Shown here: positions 20,754 through 29,023 of the stretch, piece by piece
Layout of the letters: every line of letters begins with the position of its first letter
Position numbering within the stretch: the stretch's first letter is position 1
Assembly: GCA_001931535.1 (NCBI GenBank)
Contig: CP016211.1
Location: forward strand, 5,315,573-5,379,572
DNA: 64,000 bases
Direction of reading: 5' to 3'
Source: Minicystis rosea
GTDB lineage: Bacteria; Myxococcota_A; Polyangia; Polyangiales; Polyangiaceae
Notes under the pieces: generated by a model
The model's database searches: none
Told to the model about the DNA's origin: nothing
The model's input: only the letters and a program-made list of their open reading frames with translations
Made by a program: the position numbers and the translations under genes

Positions 20754-20976
20754 ATCATCGAGGATCGTGGATACGGCGCCATGGCCACGAAGCTGTGTCA
20801 TCGTGGGCCGCGCGCCGGAAAGCCCGATCAGCGGCGCGCCGCGCGATGCCTCAAACGGCCCCGAACTGTGCCGTCATCGAGGGCACGAGCGGCGGCGCGT
20901 CCGAGCTGGGCCTCCGCGCGATCGTCAGGAATGTCCCGTCGGCGCGGTGACGCGGCCGCTGGCACCGTGCCGTGCC

Positions 20977-21006
20977 GCGAAATCGTTTGAGCTCCAACGA
21001 TTTCGC
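20977..21006 (-). terminator. Hairpin directly after MglA-like gene
   Basis: A perfect 11-base-pair stem (GCGAAATCGTT / AACGATTTCGC) with an 8-base loop, placed immediately after the stop codon of the MglA-like gene. There is no clear T-run. It is likely a transcript-end structure. Confidence 0.6.
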
Positions 21007-21588
21007 TCACGCCGACAGTCGGCGCAGGGCCAGCCGCGCGGCGGTGCGCAGGGTCTCGACCACGCCGACGCCGCGCGCAGCGTCACTCTCGACCTCGGGC
21101 GCGCCCATGGGGTTGAGGAGCGCGCGCAGGCGTGTGATGGGCTCGATGTCGTCGAGATCGCGCTTGTTGTACTGGAGGACGCACGGCAGCGCTTCGAGAG
21201 GTGTGCGCAGCTCGGCGAGGTTCTCGCGCAGGTCCATCATGGCTTCGAGGTTGGCGTCGAGGCGCGCCGACTGCGAGTCGGCGACGAAGACGACGGCATC
21301 GGCGCCGCGCAGGATGAGCCTTCGGCTCGCGCGATAAAACACCTGGCCGGGGACGGTGTAGAGCTGGAGCCGCACGGCGAAGTCACGGACTTTGCCCAGA
21401 TCGAGCGGGAGGAAGTCGAAGAACAGGGTGCGCTCGCTCTCGGTCTTGAGCGACACGAGGTTGCCGCGGACGGCGGGAGGCGCGCGCTCGTGCAGGCGCT
21501 CGACGTTGGTCGTCTTCCCGCACAGGCCGGGGCCGTAATAGACGATCTTGCAAAACAGCTCTCGTGAGAAGGCATTGAAATAGGACAT
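21007..21588 (-). CDS. MglA-like small Ras-type GTPase
   Basis: A 193-residue GTPase closely resembling MglA, the myxobacterial polarity switch for motility. The N-terminus reads FCKIVYYGPGLCGKTTN (P-loop GPGLCGKT), then RTLFFDFLPLDLG, the switch region LYTVPGQVFYRASRRLILRG, VVFVADSQ and the guanine-specificity motif QYNKRD. The start at 21588 has GAGGGAG upstream and gives the normal MglA length. No mglB or other activating protein is adjacent. The upstream gene on the same strand is a 379-residue protein of unknown function. It may be a paralogue regulating polarity or another surface process; true MglA cannot be excluded. Confidence 0.9.
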   Translation of the reverse strand: MSYFNAFSRELFCKIVYYGPGLCGKTTNVERLHERAPPAVRGNLVSLKTESERTLFFDFLPLDLGKVRDFAVRLQLYTVPGQVFYRASRRLILRGADAVVFVADSQSARLDANLEAMMDLRENLAELRTPLEALPCVLQYNKRDLDDIEPITRLRALLNPMGAPEVESDAARGVGVVETLRTAARLALRRLSA

Positions 21589-21770
21589 GAGTCTCCCTCG
21601 TCGCCGTGGGCGCGCGCGGGCCACACCGAGGCCTGTCTCGGCGCCGCAGCGCACACCGATTCCCTCGCGGTCAGCGCGCGCGAACGGCTGCGGTGAGCGC
21701 GCATGGCGGGCCCTTCGGCGAGCGCGTCACGGGCGAATCGACCGTCAGCTCGACGAGCGCGACGACCGCG

Positions 21771-22910
21771 TCACGTGAGCCGAGCGTCGGCGAGGCCCTG
21801 CACGGCAGCGATGACGCCGCCGAACGAAGCTTCACGCGCGCCGGCGTGCTTCACGAGCCGGATGTTGAGCTCGATGAGCGATCGCACCTCGGCGGTCGTG
21901 CCATCCATCCGCGAGAGATCGTGAATGGTTCGTCCGAGCCGCGGCGGCGGATCGAGGCACGCGAGCGCGGACAGCGCCGTCAGCGCCTTCGCCGGATCAC
22001 CGGCGCCGAGCCCTTCGCGCGCGGCTTGGACCAGCGCCGCTGCGAAGGTGGCGTGCATGGCGATGAGCAAGCGAGAAGGCCCTTCGGGCGCGTCATGGCC
22101 GGCGACGATCGGCGCGCGCGAAGCGTGGCTCCAGATCTGCGCGAGCAGGTCTTCGAGCTCGGCGAAGAGGCCGGGATCGATGAACGAGAGGAAGACATCG
22201 ACGCCGTGCGCCTCCCATGCGGATCGCGTCGCGAGCTGATCGGCGAGCCAGCCGAGGAGCGCGGGATCGAGGGCTCCGCTGCGCACGGCGCCGAGCGCGA
22301 CCTCCACGAGAGGACGGCGTGCGAAGCCGCGCTGCGAGAGCCAGCCGAGGAGCGCGGCGCGTTCCTCGGCGCTGAAGGCCTGCCGGGCGCGCTCGAGGAT
22401 GGCCTCGGGCGCCTCGTCGGCCGAGATGGGCAAGGCCTTCGAATCCAGCGGGAAACCAGGGTCGTCGAGCGCACCGGCGAGGAGCGCGGAGAGATCGATG
22501 GGATCGGCCGGCGCCGGCGGCTCGGGATCGCGGAGCGCGTGACGGCGACCGCGGGCGAGCAGTCGTTCGTAGAGCGCGTCCGATACTTTGCCGCGCACGA
22601 GATCGGTCATCTCGATCCACTCCTCTTCGACGAGATGGAGGCGGGGCGCGCGGAGGAGCTCGTGATCGAAGCGGACGGGATCTTCGAGGGCAATCTGCGC
22701 GAGGCGGCGAATCACGGCGCCCGTGAAGCCGGTCGCGCAGCACGATCGCCAGGCGAGGAGATCGGGAATCGTGAGGACGTCGGCGTGCTCGATCAAGAAG
22801 GCTTGATCGTCGTCGTCGAGCGCGGGTTGCCGGAGGACGTGAAAGAAGGCCACGGGATGGGCCCGGCCCCGGTGCGCACGCACCAAGGCATCGATTTCAT
22901 GACGTCTCAT
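21771..22910 (-). CDS. Hypothetical protein, mostly helical
   Basis: A 379-residue soluble protein without signal peptide or membrane segment. It is rich in Ala, Leu, Glu and Asp and looks almost entirely alpha-helical, possibly repeat-like (LLAWRSCCATGFTGAVIRRL, LLGWLSQRGFARRPLVEVAL, LLGWLADQLATRSAW). I do not recognise the family. The ATG at 22910 has GGAGGG nine bases upstream. It lies 180 bases before the MglA-like gene on the same strand, so a functional link is possible but unproven. Confidence 0.75.
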   Translation of the reverse strand: MRRHEIDALVRAHRGRAHPVAFFHVLRQPALDDDDQAFLIEHADVLTIPDLLAWRSCCATGFTGAVIRRLAQIALEDPVRFDHELLRAPRLHLVEEEWIEMTDLVRGKVSDALYERLLARGRRHALRDPEPPAPADPIDLSALLAGALDDPGFPLDSKALPISADEAPEAILERARQAFSAEERAALLGWLSQRGFARRPLVEVALGAVRSGALDPALLGWLADQLATRSAWEAHGVDVFLSFIDPGLFAELEDLLAQIWSHASRAPIVAGHDAPEGPSRLLIAMHATFAAALVQAAREGLGAGDPAKALTALSALACLDPPPRLGRTIHDLSRMDGTTAEVRSLIELNIRLVKHAGAREASFGGVIAAVQGLADARLT

Positions 22911-23371
22911 GGGTCCCTCCGCCGGAGGGCTCATTCATGCAGAAGATCCGATGATCGAGCGCGCTGCGCCACGCATGCGGCCAAGCGATCTCCCCGATTC
23001 CAGGGTGATCGCGGCGTTTTCAGCACGCCACAACGCCCATGACGAGCGACATGCTCTCACGTAAGAGATGGGAGCGAGGAGCGGGCTTGGGACGCAAAGC
23101 CCCCAAACATGCCTGTCGGGATGCAGCGCAATGCGCATTGCCAACGGATCGAACCGCTGAATCGACTTCCGGCGATTGGGTTGATCGTCGTTGCTTGCAG
23201 GCAAAGGGCGCAGATGACCTGCGGAACCCATGCATGCAACAGCCCGTCATGACTCGCCGGTCGGTGGAATGACGGATCCTCTGCCAGACCGGTGATATCG
23301 AGGGTACGAATCGAGGTGCCGACTGTCAAGGCACATGATTCGCGAGGGCGCGAGGAGCGGTGTTCCGTCCG
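22911..23371. other. Intergenic region of 461 bases, no gene recognised
   Basis: The DNA between the OsmC-like gene end and the hypothetical gene start is somewhat less GC-rich in its middle (about 23100-23330) than the neighbourhood. Open frames here lack codon bias and conserved motifs. I see no tRNA, repeat array or recognisable transposase remnant. Confidence 0.5.
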
Positions 23372-23782
23372 CTATGCGCCGGTGTCGAGGGGAGCGGTTT
23401 CGATTTGCACGTCGGTGGTGGTCATCAGCTTGTGGACCGGGCAGCGCGCGACCGCGGCGTAGAGCTTGGTGCGCTGCTCGGGGGTGAGCGGGCCGTGGAA
23501 GGCGAGCCGGACCTTGAGCACGTAGACGCCCTGACGCTCCTTGGAATCGTCGCGCTCGACATGCGATTCGACGCGCTCGAGCGGGATGTTGTGCTGCTTC
23601 GCGTACCAGGTGGCCGTCAGCGTCTTACAGGCGGCGAGCGCGGCGTCGAAGTAGTCGTGCGCCCCGGGCGCGGAGTCGGTGCTCCCAAGCTCGGCGCCGA
23701 CGTCGGCGCGGAGCTTGTGCTCGCGGATGCGGATCTCTTGGGGATACTCGTTGGGTCGCTCGGTTTCACAATCGATCATCAT
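23372..23782 (-). CDS. OsmC/Ohr family protein
   Basis: A 136-residue OsmC-like protein, a family of thiol-dependent hydroperoxide reductases. It shows the family layout IREHKLRADVGAELG, then GAHDYFDAALAACKTLTATWYA with the first redox cysteine (AACKT), and RCPVHKLMTTTDVQIE with the second (RCPVH). The ATG overlaps the pirin gene stop by four bases, so both are one unit. Probably peroxide defence or detoxification; the substrate is not identifiable. Confidence 0.9.
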   Translation of the reverse strand: MMIDCETERPNEYPQEIRIREHKLRADVGAELGSTDSAPGAHDYFDAALAACKTLTATWYAKQHNIPLERVESHVERDDSKERQGVYVLKVRLAFHGPLTPEQRTKLYAAVARCPVHKLMTTTDVQIETAPLDTGA

Positions 23783-24696
23783 CGCCTCTCGAAGGTGGGG
23801 TAAGGGATGTGCTCCCGATCGTCGCCGGGGATGCGCGGAAACGTCTGGTCGCGCCAAGCGGCCTTGGCTTGCTCGATCCGCTCGCGCGTCGAGTGCACGA
23901 AGTTCCAATCCATGAAGCGCTTGCCGTCGAGCGGCGGGCCGCCGATGACGACGACGCGGCTCGGCTGCCGCGCCACGAGGCAGAGCTTCTGCGCCGGCGC
24001 GGCGACGAGCAGGCGATGGCGCGCGAAGGTGCGCGAGCCGGCCGAGACCTCGCCCTCGACGATGTAAACGGCGTGCTCGCCGCCTTCGTTCGGTACATCG
24101 AAGATGGCGCCGGCAGCGAGGTCGACGTCGATCATCACAGGGCGCGCCGGGTGCTCGATGGGCGCAGTGACACCGAGCGCCGAGCCGAGGAGGACGCGGG
24201 CGCTCACGCCGGCGGCGTCGACACGCGGGAAGGCGTCGCGATCGCGGTGCACGAACCAAGGCTCGTCCTCTTCGCTTTCCGTGGGGAGCCCGAGCCAGAG
24301 CTGCAAGCCATGAAAGGTGCCGCCGCGCGCGCGCCACGCGGGATCGGATCGCTCCGAGTGCACCACGCCGCGCCCCGCCGTCATGAGGTTGATCTCGCCG
24401 GGCGTGACCACCTGCACGCTGCCGATGCTGTCGCGGTGCACGGCTTCGCCTTCGAGGAGATAGGTGACCGTGCTGAGGCCGATGTGCGGATGGGGCGCGA
24501 CGTCGAAGCCGGCGCCGGGCGCGAACGTCACGGGGCCCATGTGATCGAGGAAGATGAAGGGGCCGACGGCGCGCCGCTCCCGCACGGGCAAGAGGCGCGC
24601 GACATCGATGTTCCCGACCGGGCGCGGGCGCCCTTCGATGACGAGGTCGATCCCGGCGCAGCCTTCGGCGGCGCAGAGCGGGTCGAGGGTGTCCAT
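23779..24696 (-). CDS. Pirin family protein
   Basis: A 305-residue bicupin of the pirin family. The N-terminal cupin carries the metal-site pattern PFIFLDHMGPVTFAPG and VAPHPHIGLSTVTYLLEG, then MTAGRGVVHSERSD with further ligands. The C-terminal pirin domain includes VVIGGPPLDGKRFMDWNFVHS. Some pirins act as quercetin dioxygenases or redox-sensing regulators. ATG 24696 was chosen because the conserved N-terminus begins soon after; an in-frame start at 24723 is also possible. Co-translated with the OsmC-like gene, which suggests a shared role in redox stress. Confidence 0.9.
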   Translation of the reverse strand: MDTLDPLCAAEGCAGIDLVIEGRPRPVGNIDVARLLPVRERRAVGPFIFLDHMGPVTFAPGAGFDVAPHPHIGLSTVTYLLEGEAVHRDSIGSVQVVTPGEINLMTAGRGVVHSERSDPAWRARGGTFHGLQLWLGLPTESEEDEPWFVHRDRDAFPRVDAAGVSARVLLGSALGVTAPIEHPARPVMIDVDLAAGAIFDVPNEGGEHAVYIVEGEVSAGSRTFARHRLLVAAPAQKLCLVARQPSRVVVIGGPPLDGKRFMDWNFVHSTRERIEQAKAAWRDQTFPRIPGDDREHIPYPTFERR

Positions 24697-24884
24697 GGTG
24701 CTCACGGCGCGTGAGTAGAGCACGCGAGCGCGCCTCGACCAAACCCCTCTTGGTGCGGGACATCACGGGGAACGAGGGCGATCGACGATCGCGTCGCGAT
24801 CGCGACGGAGACGCTCTCCGAGGACGTTGGGAATGGTGGCCGCGAGCGCGTGGGCGCGATCGAGCTCGGCGCGCGCTTCGATCG

Positions 24885-25463
24885 TCACTCGGCGCAGGTG
24901 GCGCGCACCGCCGCGAGGCGCTCGCGCACTTCGGGCAGAGATTCCCGGCCCACGTAACGAATGACGTTGGGGCTCACCACGCCTTCGTTCCACGGGTGCG
25001 CCGGCATGATGACGAGCCCGCGCGGACGCCACTCCAGCCAGCGATGCACGTAGGTCGGCCAGTCGTCGACGAGGACCTTGCCGTACACGAGGCCTTTGTC
25101 CTGCGTGATGGTGACTTGAAGATCGGGCACGTGTTGCTGGCACCAGCGCATCTTCTCCGTCCACGAGCTGACCGCGGAGGCCGGGCCCTTGGTCAGCACG
25201 TGGCACTGGAAGCCGAGGGCGCGTGCCTCGGAGAGGATCTCGAAGCCCGGCGGATAGCGCTCCAGCGCCTCCCACCAACCGGGCTGACGGCGGATCAGCT
25301 TCTGGCGCTCTTCGAGATACTCCGCGTGACGCTCCCCTTGCGGAGCCCATTCCGGCTCGCCGGGCGATTGCAGGAGCCGCATGTCTCGCCGCATGGCCGC
25401 GTCGTAATCGGCGAGGGTCCCATCGAGATCGAAGAGGGCAATCGGCTCGGCCAGCTTGGTCAT
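24885..25463 (-). CDS. HAD-superfamily 5'-nucleotidase (NT5C type)
   Basis: A 192-residue HAD phosphatase of the 5'(3')-deoxyribonucleotidase type. Motif I is FDLDGTLADYD near the N-terminus, motif II lies in CHVLTKGP (Thr), and motif III/IV includes KGLVYGKVLVDDWPTYV with the paired aspartates. The YLEERQKLIRRQPGWWEALERY segment is characteristic of the cap region. It would dephosphorylate nucleoside monophosphates in the cytoplasm. ATG 25463 has GAGG seven bases upstream; a GTG at 25469 is an alternative. Confidence 0.85.
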   Translation of the reverse strand: MTKLAEPIALFDLDGTLADYDAAMRRDMRLLQSPGEPEWAPQGERHAEYLEERQKLIRRQPGWWEALERYPPGFEILSEARALGFQCHVLTKGPASAVSSWTEKMRWCQQHVPDLQVTITQDKGLVYGKVLVDDWPTYVHRWLEWRPRGLVIMPAHPWNEGVVSPNVIRYVGRESLPEVRERLAAVRATCAE

Positions 25464-25536
25464 GATCACCTCGGGGAAATGGCGCGAAGCACGAGCCTAT
25501 CCCGATGGAAGCAGCCGAGCCAGACGGGCGACGCGT

Positions 25537-25959
25537 CTATCCTCCGACGGGTGCGTGTACCGGCGCCTTGATGTCCACCTCCACCCGCGTGCCTTTCGGC
25601 GTCGCCGAGAGGCCGAAACGGAAGCTGCCCGGATGCGCGGGGCGCTCGCCGAAATGCACGCCGTCGAGGCTCGTCTTCACTCCATCGCGATCGATGCGCA
25701 CGAAGAAGCGGCGGCGCGCGCGCAGGGAGAGCGCCGGCGCCGCGGGCGCGAGCTCGACGAGATCGCTCGTGAGCGAGAAGTCGACGGGCAGCGTATCGCC
25801 CTCGGCGAGCTCGATGATGAGAGGGCGATTCTTGGTGTCGAGGACCGCGCCGTCCTTGCCCAAGTCGGCCGCGCGGACGCGAAGAGGCTCGGGAGAGGCC
25901 GCGCAACCGGCGAGCGAAACGAGCGCGAGAACGAAGGTCACCACACACGAGGTCTTCAA
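25537..25959 (-). CDS. Lipoprotein under a BlaI-type operator
   Basis: A 140-residue lipoprotein (lipobox SLAGC). The mature domain looks beta-rich (PLIIELAEGDTLPVDFSLTSDLV, RFFVRIDRDGVKTS, SFRFGLSATPKGTRVEVDIKA) with no motif I recognise. The start is probably TTG 25959, with GGAGAT upstream. The palindrome at 25977-25992 lies 17 bases before the start and is almost identical to the one before the BlaI-type regulator, so this gene is very likely controlled by that repressor. It may be the sensed or effector component of the system. Confidence 0.75.
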   Translation of the reverse strand: MKTSCVVTFVLALVSLAGCAASPEPLRVRAADLGKDGAVLDTKNRPLIIELAEGDTLPVDFSLTSDLVELAPAAPALSLRARRRFFVRIDRDGVKTSLDGVHFGERPAHPGSFRFGLSATPKGTRVEVDIKAPVHAPVGG

Positions 25960-25976
25960 TGGACATCTCCTTTGTT

Positions 25977-25992
25977 TACTACCGTCGTAGTA
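25977..25992. promoter_or_regulatory. BlaI-type operator, copy 1
   Basis: TACTACCGTCGTAGTA is a perfect 6-4-6 palindrome. It carries the CTAC-N4-GTAG core seen in BlaI/MecI-family operators and lies 17 bases upstream of the lipoprotein start. Confidence 0.8.
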
Positions 25993-26035
25993 GAAACGAG
26001 CGTGCGCAAAACCGATCGCACGCCGTCGCGTGCAA

Positions 26036-27094
26036 TCAGATGTGTCCGCCCAGCGTCGAGCGCAGCGCGACCGCGGCGATCCAGGCGATGAAGAGCGCGC
26101 CCACCCACGCGCGCTCGAGGTGGAGGCGCGGGCGGGGCGCGCGGCCGAGGAGGGCCTCGATGCGACGTGCGAGCTCGGCACGCGGGCGCACCAGGGCCGA
26201 CGCGGCGGCGGTCGAATCCGAGGCGAGCGCCTCACGAACGCAGAGCAACGCCGTGGCCAAGGCGACGGGCGCAGCACCCGCGCGCACGGCGGCACGATCG
26301 GCGAGGTGCTCGGTCGCGGCATCGAAACGACGGCGCACCACGCGTGTGGCCGGCACGAACCAGAGCAGGTCGCCGAGCACGTCGAGCACCGTGGCGAGGA
26401 GGAGATCGCGATGCGCGACGTGCGCGAGCTCGTGCAAGAGCGCAGCCTCGCGCCCTTCGGGCGTGAGCATGGCGAACGTGGCCGCGGGGAAGCACACGTA
26501 GGGCCGCAGAAGGCCGCCGGTGAAGGGCGCGCCGTGGTGTCGTGTCGAGACCAGCACCGAGACCTCGCGCCCGCGGACACTCCGCGTGTCGATGAGGCGC
26601 GCCGAGACGAGGAGTCGATCGCGCTCCCCTTCCCCATGCACGAGGCGCGCGATTCTCCGCGCGACGCGCGCAGCGCCGATGACGAGAACGACGGCCGCGA
26701 TCACCATGGGCGCCCGCGGCGCCACGTGACGAGAGAGCCCGACGGCGGCGAAATCCGCCACCGTCGAGGCGAGCTTGCCGCGATCGGTGGTCGAGGCGAA
26801 GGCGATGTGGAGGCGCGGGACGATCACTTCGAAGCCGGCGCCCGCCATGAACGAGCCGAGCCGCTGCTCCACGCCGTCGAGGCGCGCCCAGAAATACGAG
26901 CCCTGGGGGATGCCGTGCGCGGCGTCCCAAACCACCTTGAGGAAGGGAATCGAGAAGAGGGCTTGTTGCACGCGGCCCGGACCGACACGAAACGCACGCG
27001 CCGCGAGGCCCACGACGAGCGCGCCCACGAGGAACGAGCCGATCGCGTTCACCAGGAGGTGAAACGCCGCGAGGAGCGCGACGGAGACGCTCAC
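26036..27094 (-). CDS. M56 family (BlaR1-like) membrane metallopeptidase
   Basis: A 352-residue integral membrane peptidase. Membrane segments are visible near residues 5-33 (ALLAAFHLLVNAIGSFLVGA), about 130-143 and at the C-terminus (AWVGALFIAWIAAVAL). The zinc motif HELAH is at 221-225, followed by EHLADRAAVRAG with the third ligand region. It starts at a GTG overlapping the BlaI-type gene stop (GTGA). M56 peptidases paired with BlaI repressors cleave the repressor after sensing a signal, classically beta-lactams. There is no penicillin-binding sensor domain here, so the signal must differ or be sensed by another protein. Confidence 0.88.
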   Translation of the reverse strand: MSVSVALLAAFHLLVNAIGSFLVGALVVGLAARAFRVGPGRVQQALFSIPFLKVVWDAAHGIPQGSYFWARLDGVEQRLGSFMAGAGFEVIVPRLHIAFASTTDRGKLASTVADFAAVGLSRHVAPRAPMVIAAVVLVIGAARVARRIARLVHGEGERDRLLVSARLIDTRSVRGREVSVLVSTRHHGAPFTGGLLRPYVCFPAATFAMLTPEGREAALLHELAHVAHRDLLLATVLDVLGDLLWFVPATRVVRRRFDAATEHLADRAAVRAGAAPVALATALLCVREALASDSTAAASALVRPRAELARRIEALLGRAPRPRLHLERAWVGALFIAWIAAVALRSTLGGHI

Positions 27095-27477
27095 TTTCGC
27101 TCCTTGAGCTTCTCGTCGATCATGGCACGCACGGCGCGGAGCTCCTCGGAGGAGATGTCCTCGTCTTCGAGCAGCGCCAGGATGGGCCGGGTGCGATCGT
27201 TGCGAAAGAGGCTTTGGTGCACGCGATCGAAGATGTTTTGGGCCACGCGCGGCGCGCTGCGGGCAGGCGCGTAGAGGAAGCGCGCGCCCTGCTTCTTCCG
27301 CGTGACGAGACCCTTCTCGAGCAGGCGCACGAGGACCGTCATCACGGTGGTGTACGCGAGCTCGTCCCCGGCGCGCGCGAGCCGCTCCTGCACGGTCGCG
27401 ACGGGCAGCGGCTCGTCGGCGTCGAGGAGGCCGAGGACCTTCATCTCCAAGGGACCGAGCTCGCGCGCCGATGTCAC
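27091..27477 (-). CDS. BlaI/MecI/CopY-family transcriptional repressor
   Basis: A 128-residue winged-helix repressor: LGPLEMKVLGLLDADEPLPV, VQERLARAGDELAYTTVMTVLVRLLEKGLV (recognition helix) and RKKQGARFLYAPA (wing), then a short dimerisation helix region. It starts at GTG 27477, only 11 bases from the palindromic operator at 27489-27504, suggesting autorepression. It overlaps the M56 peptidase gene by four bases. The same operator also stands before the lipoprotein at 25959, which defines a small regulon. Confidence 0.9.
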   Translation of the reverse strand: MTSARELGPLEMKVLGLLDADEPLPVATVQERLARAGDELAYTTVMTVLVRLLEKGLVTRKKQGARFLYAPARSAPRVAQNIFDRVHQSLFRNDRTRPILALLEDEDISSEELRAVRAMIDEKLKERK

Positions 27478-27488
27478 GAGCGAGTTAT

Positions 27489-27504
27489 TACTACGCCAGT
27501 AGTA
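27489..27504. promoter_or_regulatory. BlaI-type operator, copy 2
   Basis: TACTACGCCAGTAGTA is a perfect 6-4-6 palindrome with the same half-sites as copy 1 (only the 4-base spacer differs). It precedes the repressor-peptidase operon. Confidence 0.82.
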
Positions 27505-27531
27505 GACGTCAAGCCGTCCGCGACGAGGCCG

Positions 27532-28920
27532 TCACAAAGGCGCGTCGCAGGAGAACCGGGCGACGCGGGCGGTGGCCGGCGCCGGGGTGTCCCGATCCGA
27601 CCAGGCGAGCAGAATGGATGTCCCCTCCGGCGAGGGGAGCAACGACAGCGACGGATCGTAGAGCCATGAAGGTCCGGTGTTGATGGACGTGCCGGCCACG
27701 CGTTGCCCCGCGTCGTCGAAGAGGTCGAGTCGCAAAGTGGGTGTGGAAGGATCGGTGGCGTCCACCCATGCCACGGCGAGAAAAGGCCCCATGGCCGCCG
27801 CGGCGATGGGCCCCGACGACAGACCATCGCCGACGGCGGTGAAGACGGCTCCCACCTGAAACCCTTGTTCGTCGAGGCGCGCCGCCACGACGGGCGACGG
27901 TTGGAACCCGCTCGATCCATCATTCTGCCAGACGACCCACGCGCCTTCCTGCGCCTTGGCGAGCGCGACGTGCGCGAGAGGATCGGTCTCGTCGAAGACG
28001 GACGAGAGGGAGAGCCCGGGACCTTGGGCATCGAGCCTCATGATCTGCAGTTGGTCGGCGGGACCGGGGATGCCGTCGTCGAGCTGGCAAGTGTTGAATG
28101 GGCGTCCCGACGCGGTGGCCACGAGAAAACCACCCTTCGCTTCGGTGACGGCGGCCGGGAACGGCGCGACGGCACAAGCCACCTCCGTGAGAGGTGTGAT
28201 GCCGAGCGCCTCGTCGACGAGGGTGAGGCTCATGGACACGGCGGAAGCAAACCCCATCTGGTGGGCCGCGAGGTGAAATGCCGAGCCGCGGGCGAGGGCC
28301 ACGGCCCAAGCCGGCTCCCATGCGTTCCAGGAGATGCCTTTGGGGAGTGGGTCGTACGATTGATCGGGCGCCGCGCTCGGCGCAAAGAACATGTCCGACG
28401 GGAAGGCGTCCGTGGGAACGAAGAAGAGGGTCGATATACCGGGTTGGGCCGCGGGCCGCGCGGGCGCGACGGCAAACCCCTCTCCGCCGAGCCAGGCGAC
28501 TTGATGCTCGGTGCCGAGGGTCGAGGGCCACTCGCCCCAAGGTGAGAAGGTGACGTTGGCGATGCGCGGAGGATTCCCAGTCGTGCCATCCACGGCCGTG
28601 CGTGCATGGATGACGCTCACCGCTGCGCCGTCGTCGGACACCGGAACGAGCACGGGGCGACTCCCATGCTCGGCCTCCGTCGCGCCATAGGTGATGGGCG
28701 GGCCGGAGAGGGACAGCGCGGGGCACGCGAAGGGGCTGCCGCCGGAACCGCTGCTGGACACGCTGGATACGCTGGTGCTCGATGCGCTCGTGCTCGACGC
28801 GACCGAGGCCGCGCCGCCGGCCGACGAGGCACCGTCGAGGAGCGGGGAGCGACTGCCGCACGCAACAGCGAGCACCGAGAGCGCGAAGGCGCCGAGCAAG
28901 GTCGTTTGAAAGCGAAGCAT
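27532..28920 (-). CDS. Lipoprotein, probable beta-propeller
   Basis: A 462-residue lipoprotein with signal MLRFQTTLLGAFALSVLAVAC, followed by CGSRSPLLD and a Ser/Gly-rich linker (about residues 32-62) typical of myxobacterial outer-membrane lipoproteins. The rest is beta-rich with repeated A-W or V-A-W-x-D patterns (EGAWVVWQNDGSSGF, PFLAVAWVDATDPS, SILLAWSDRDTPAP), which suggests a propeller. Several cysteines are present. No enzyme motif is recognised. Confidence 0.78.
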   Translation of the reverse strand: MLRFQTTLLGAFALSVLAVACGSRSPLLDGASSAGGAASVASSTSASSTSVSSVSSSGSGGSPFACPALSLSGPPITYGATEAEHGSRPVLVPVSDDGAAVSVIHARTAVDGTTGNPPRIANVTFSPWGEWPSTLGTEHQVAWLGGEGFAVAPARPAAQPGISTLFFVPTDAFPSDMFFAPSAAPDQSYDPLPKGISWNAWEPAWAVALARGSAFHLAAHQMGFASAVSMSLTLVDEALGITPLTEVACAVAPFPAAVTEAKGGFLVATASGRPFNTCQLDDGIPGPADQLQIMRLDAQGPGLSLSSVFDETDPLAHVALAKAQEGAWVVWQNDGSSGFQPSPVVAARLDEQGFQVGAVFTAVGDGLSSGPIAAAAMGPFLAVAWVDATDPSTPTLRLDLFDDAGQRVAGTSINTGPSWLYDPSLSLLPSPEGTSILLAWSDRDTPAPATARVARFSCDAPL

Positions 28921-29023
28921 GATGAGAGAGGTATCACGAACGGGAGAGCCGCTGTCAGCGATGCGGCGCTCGGAGGAAGCGAGTCATTCGAGGAAGGAAT
29001 CGTTCGTTCCGAGCAGACGGCGC

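Noticed and set aside
22911..23371. Possible transposon or gene remnant in the less GC-rich gap
   Set aside because: I translated all frames by eye and found no transposase or other conserved motif, and no terminal inverted repeat.
26036..27477. Beta-lactam resistance locus
   Set aside because: The peptidase lacks a penicillin-binding sensor domain and no beta-lactamase gene is present in the window.
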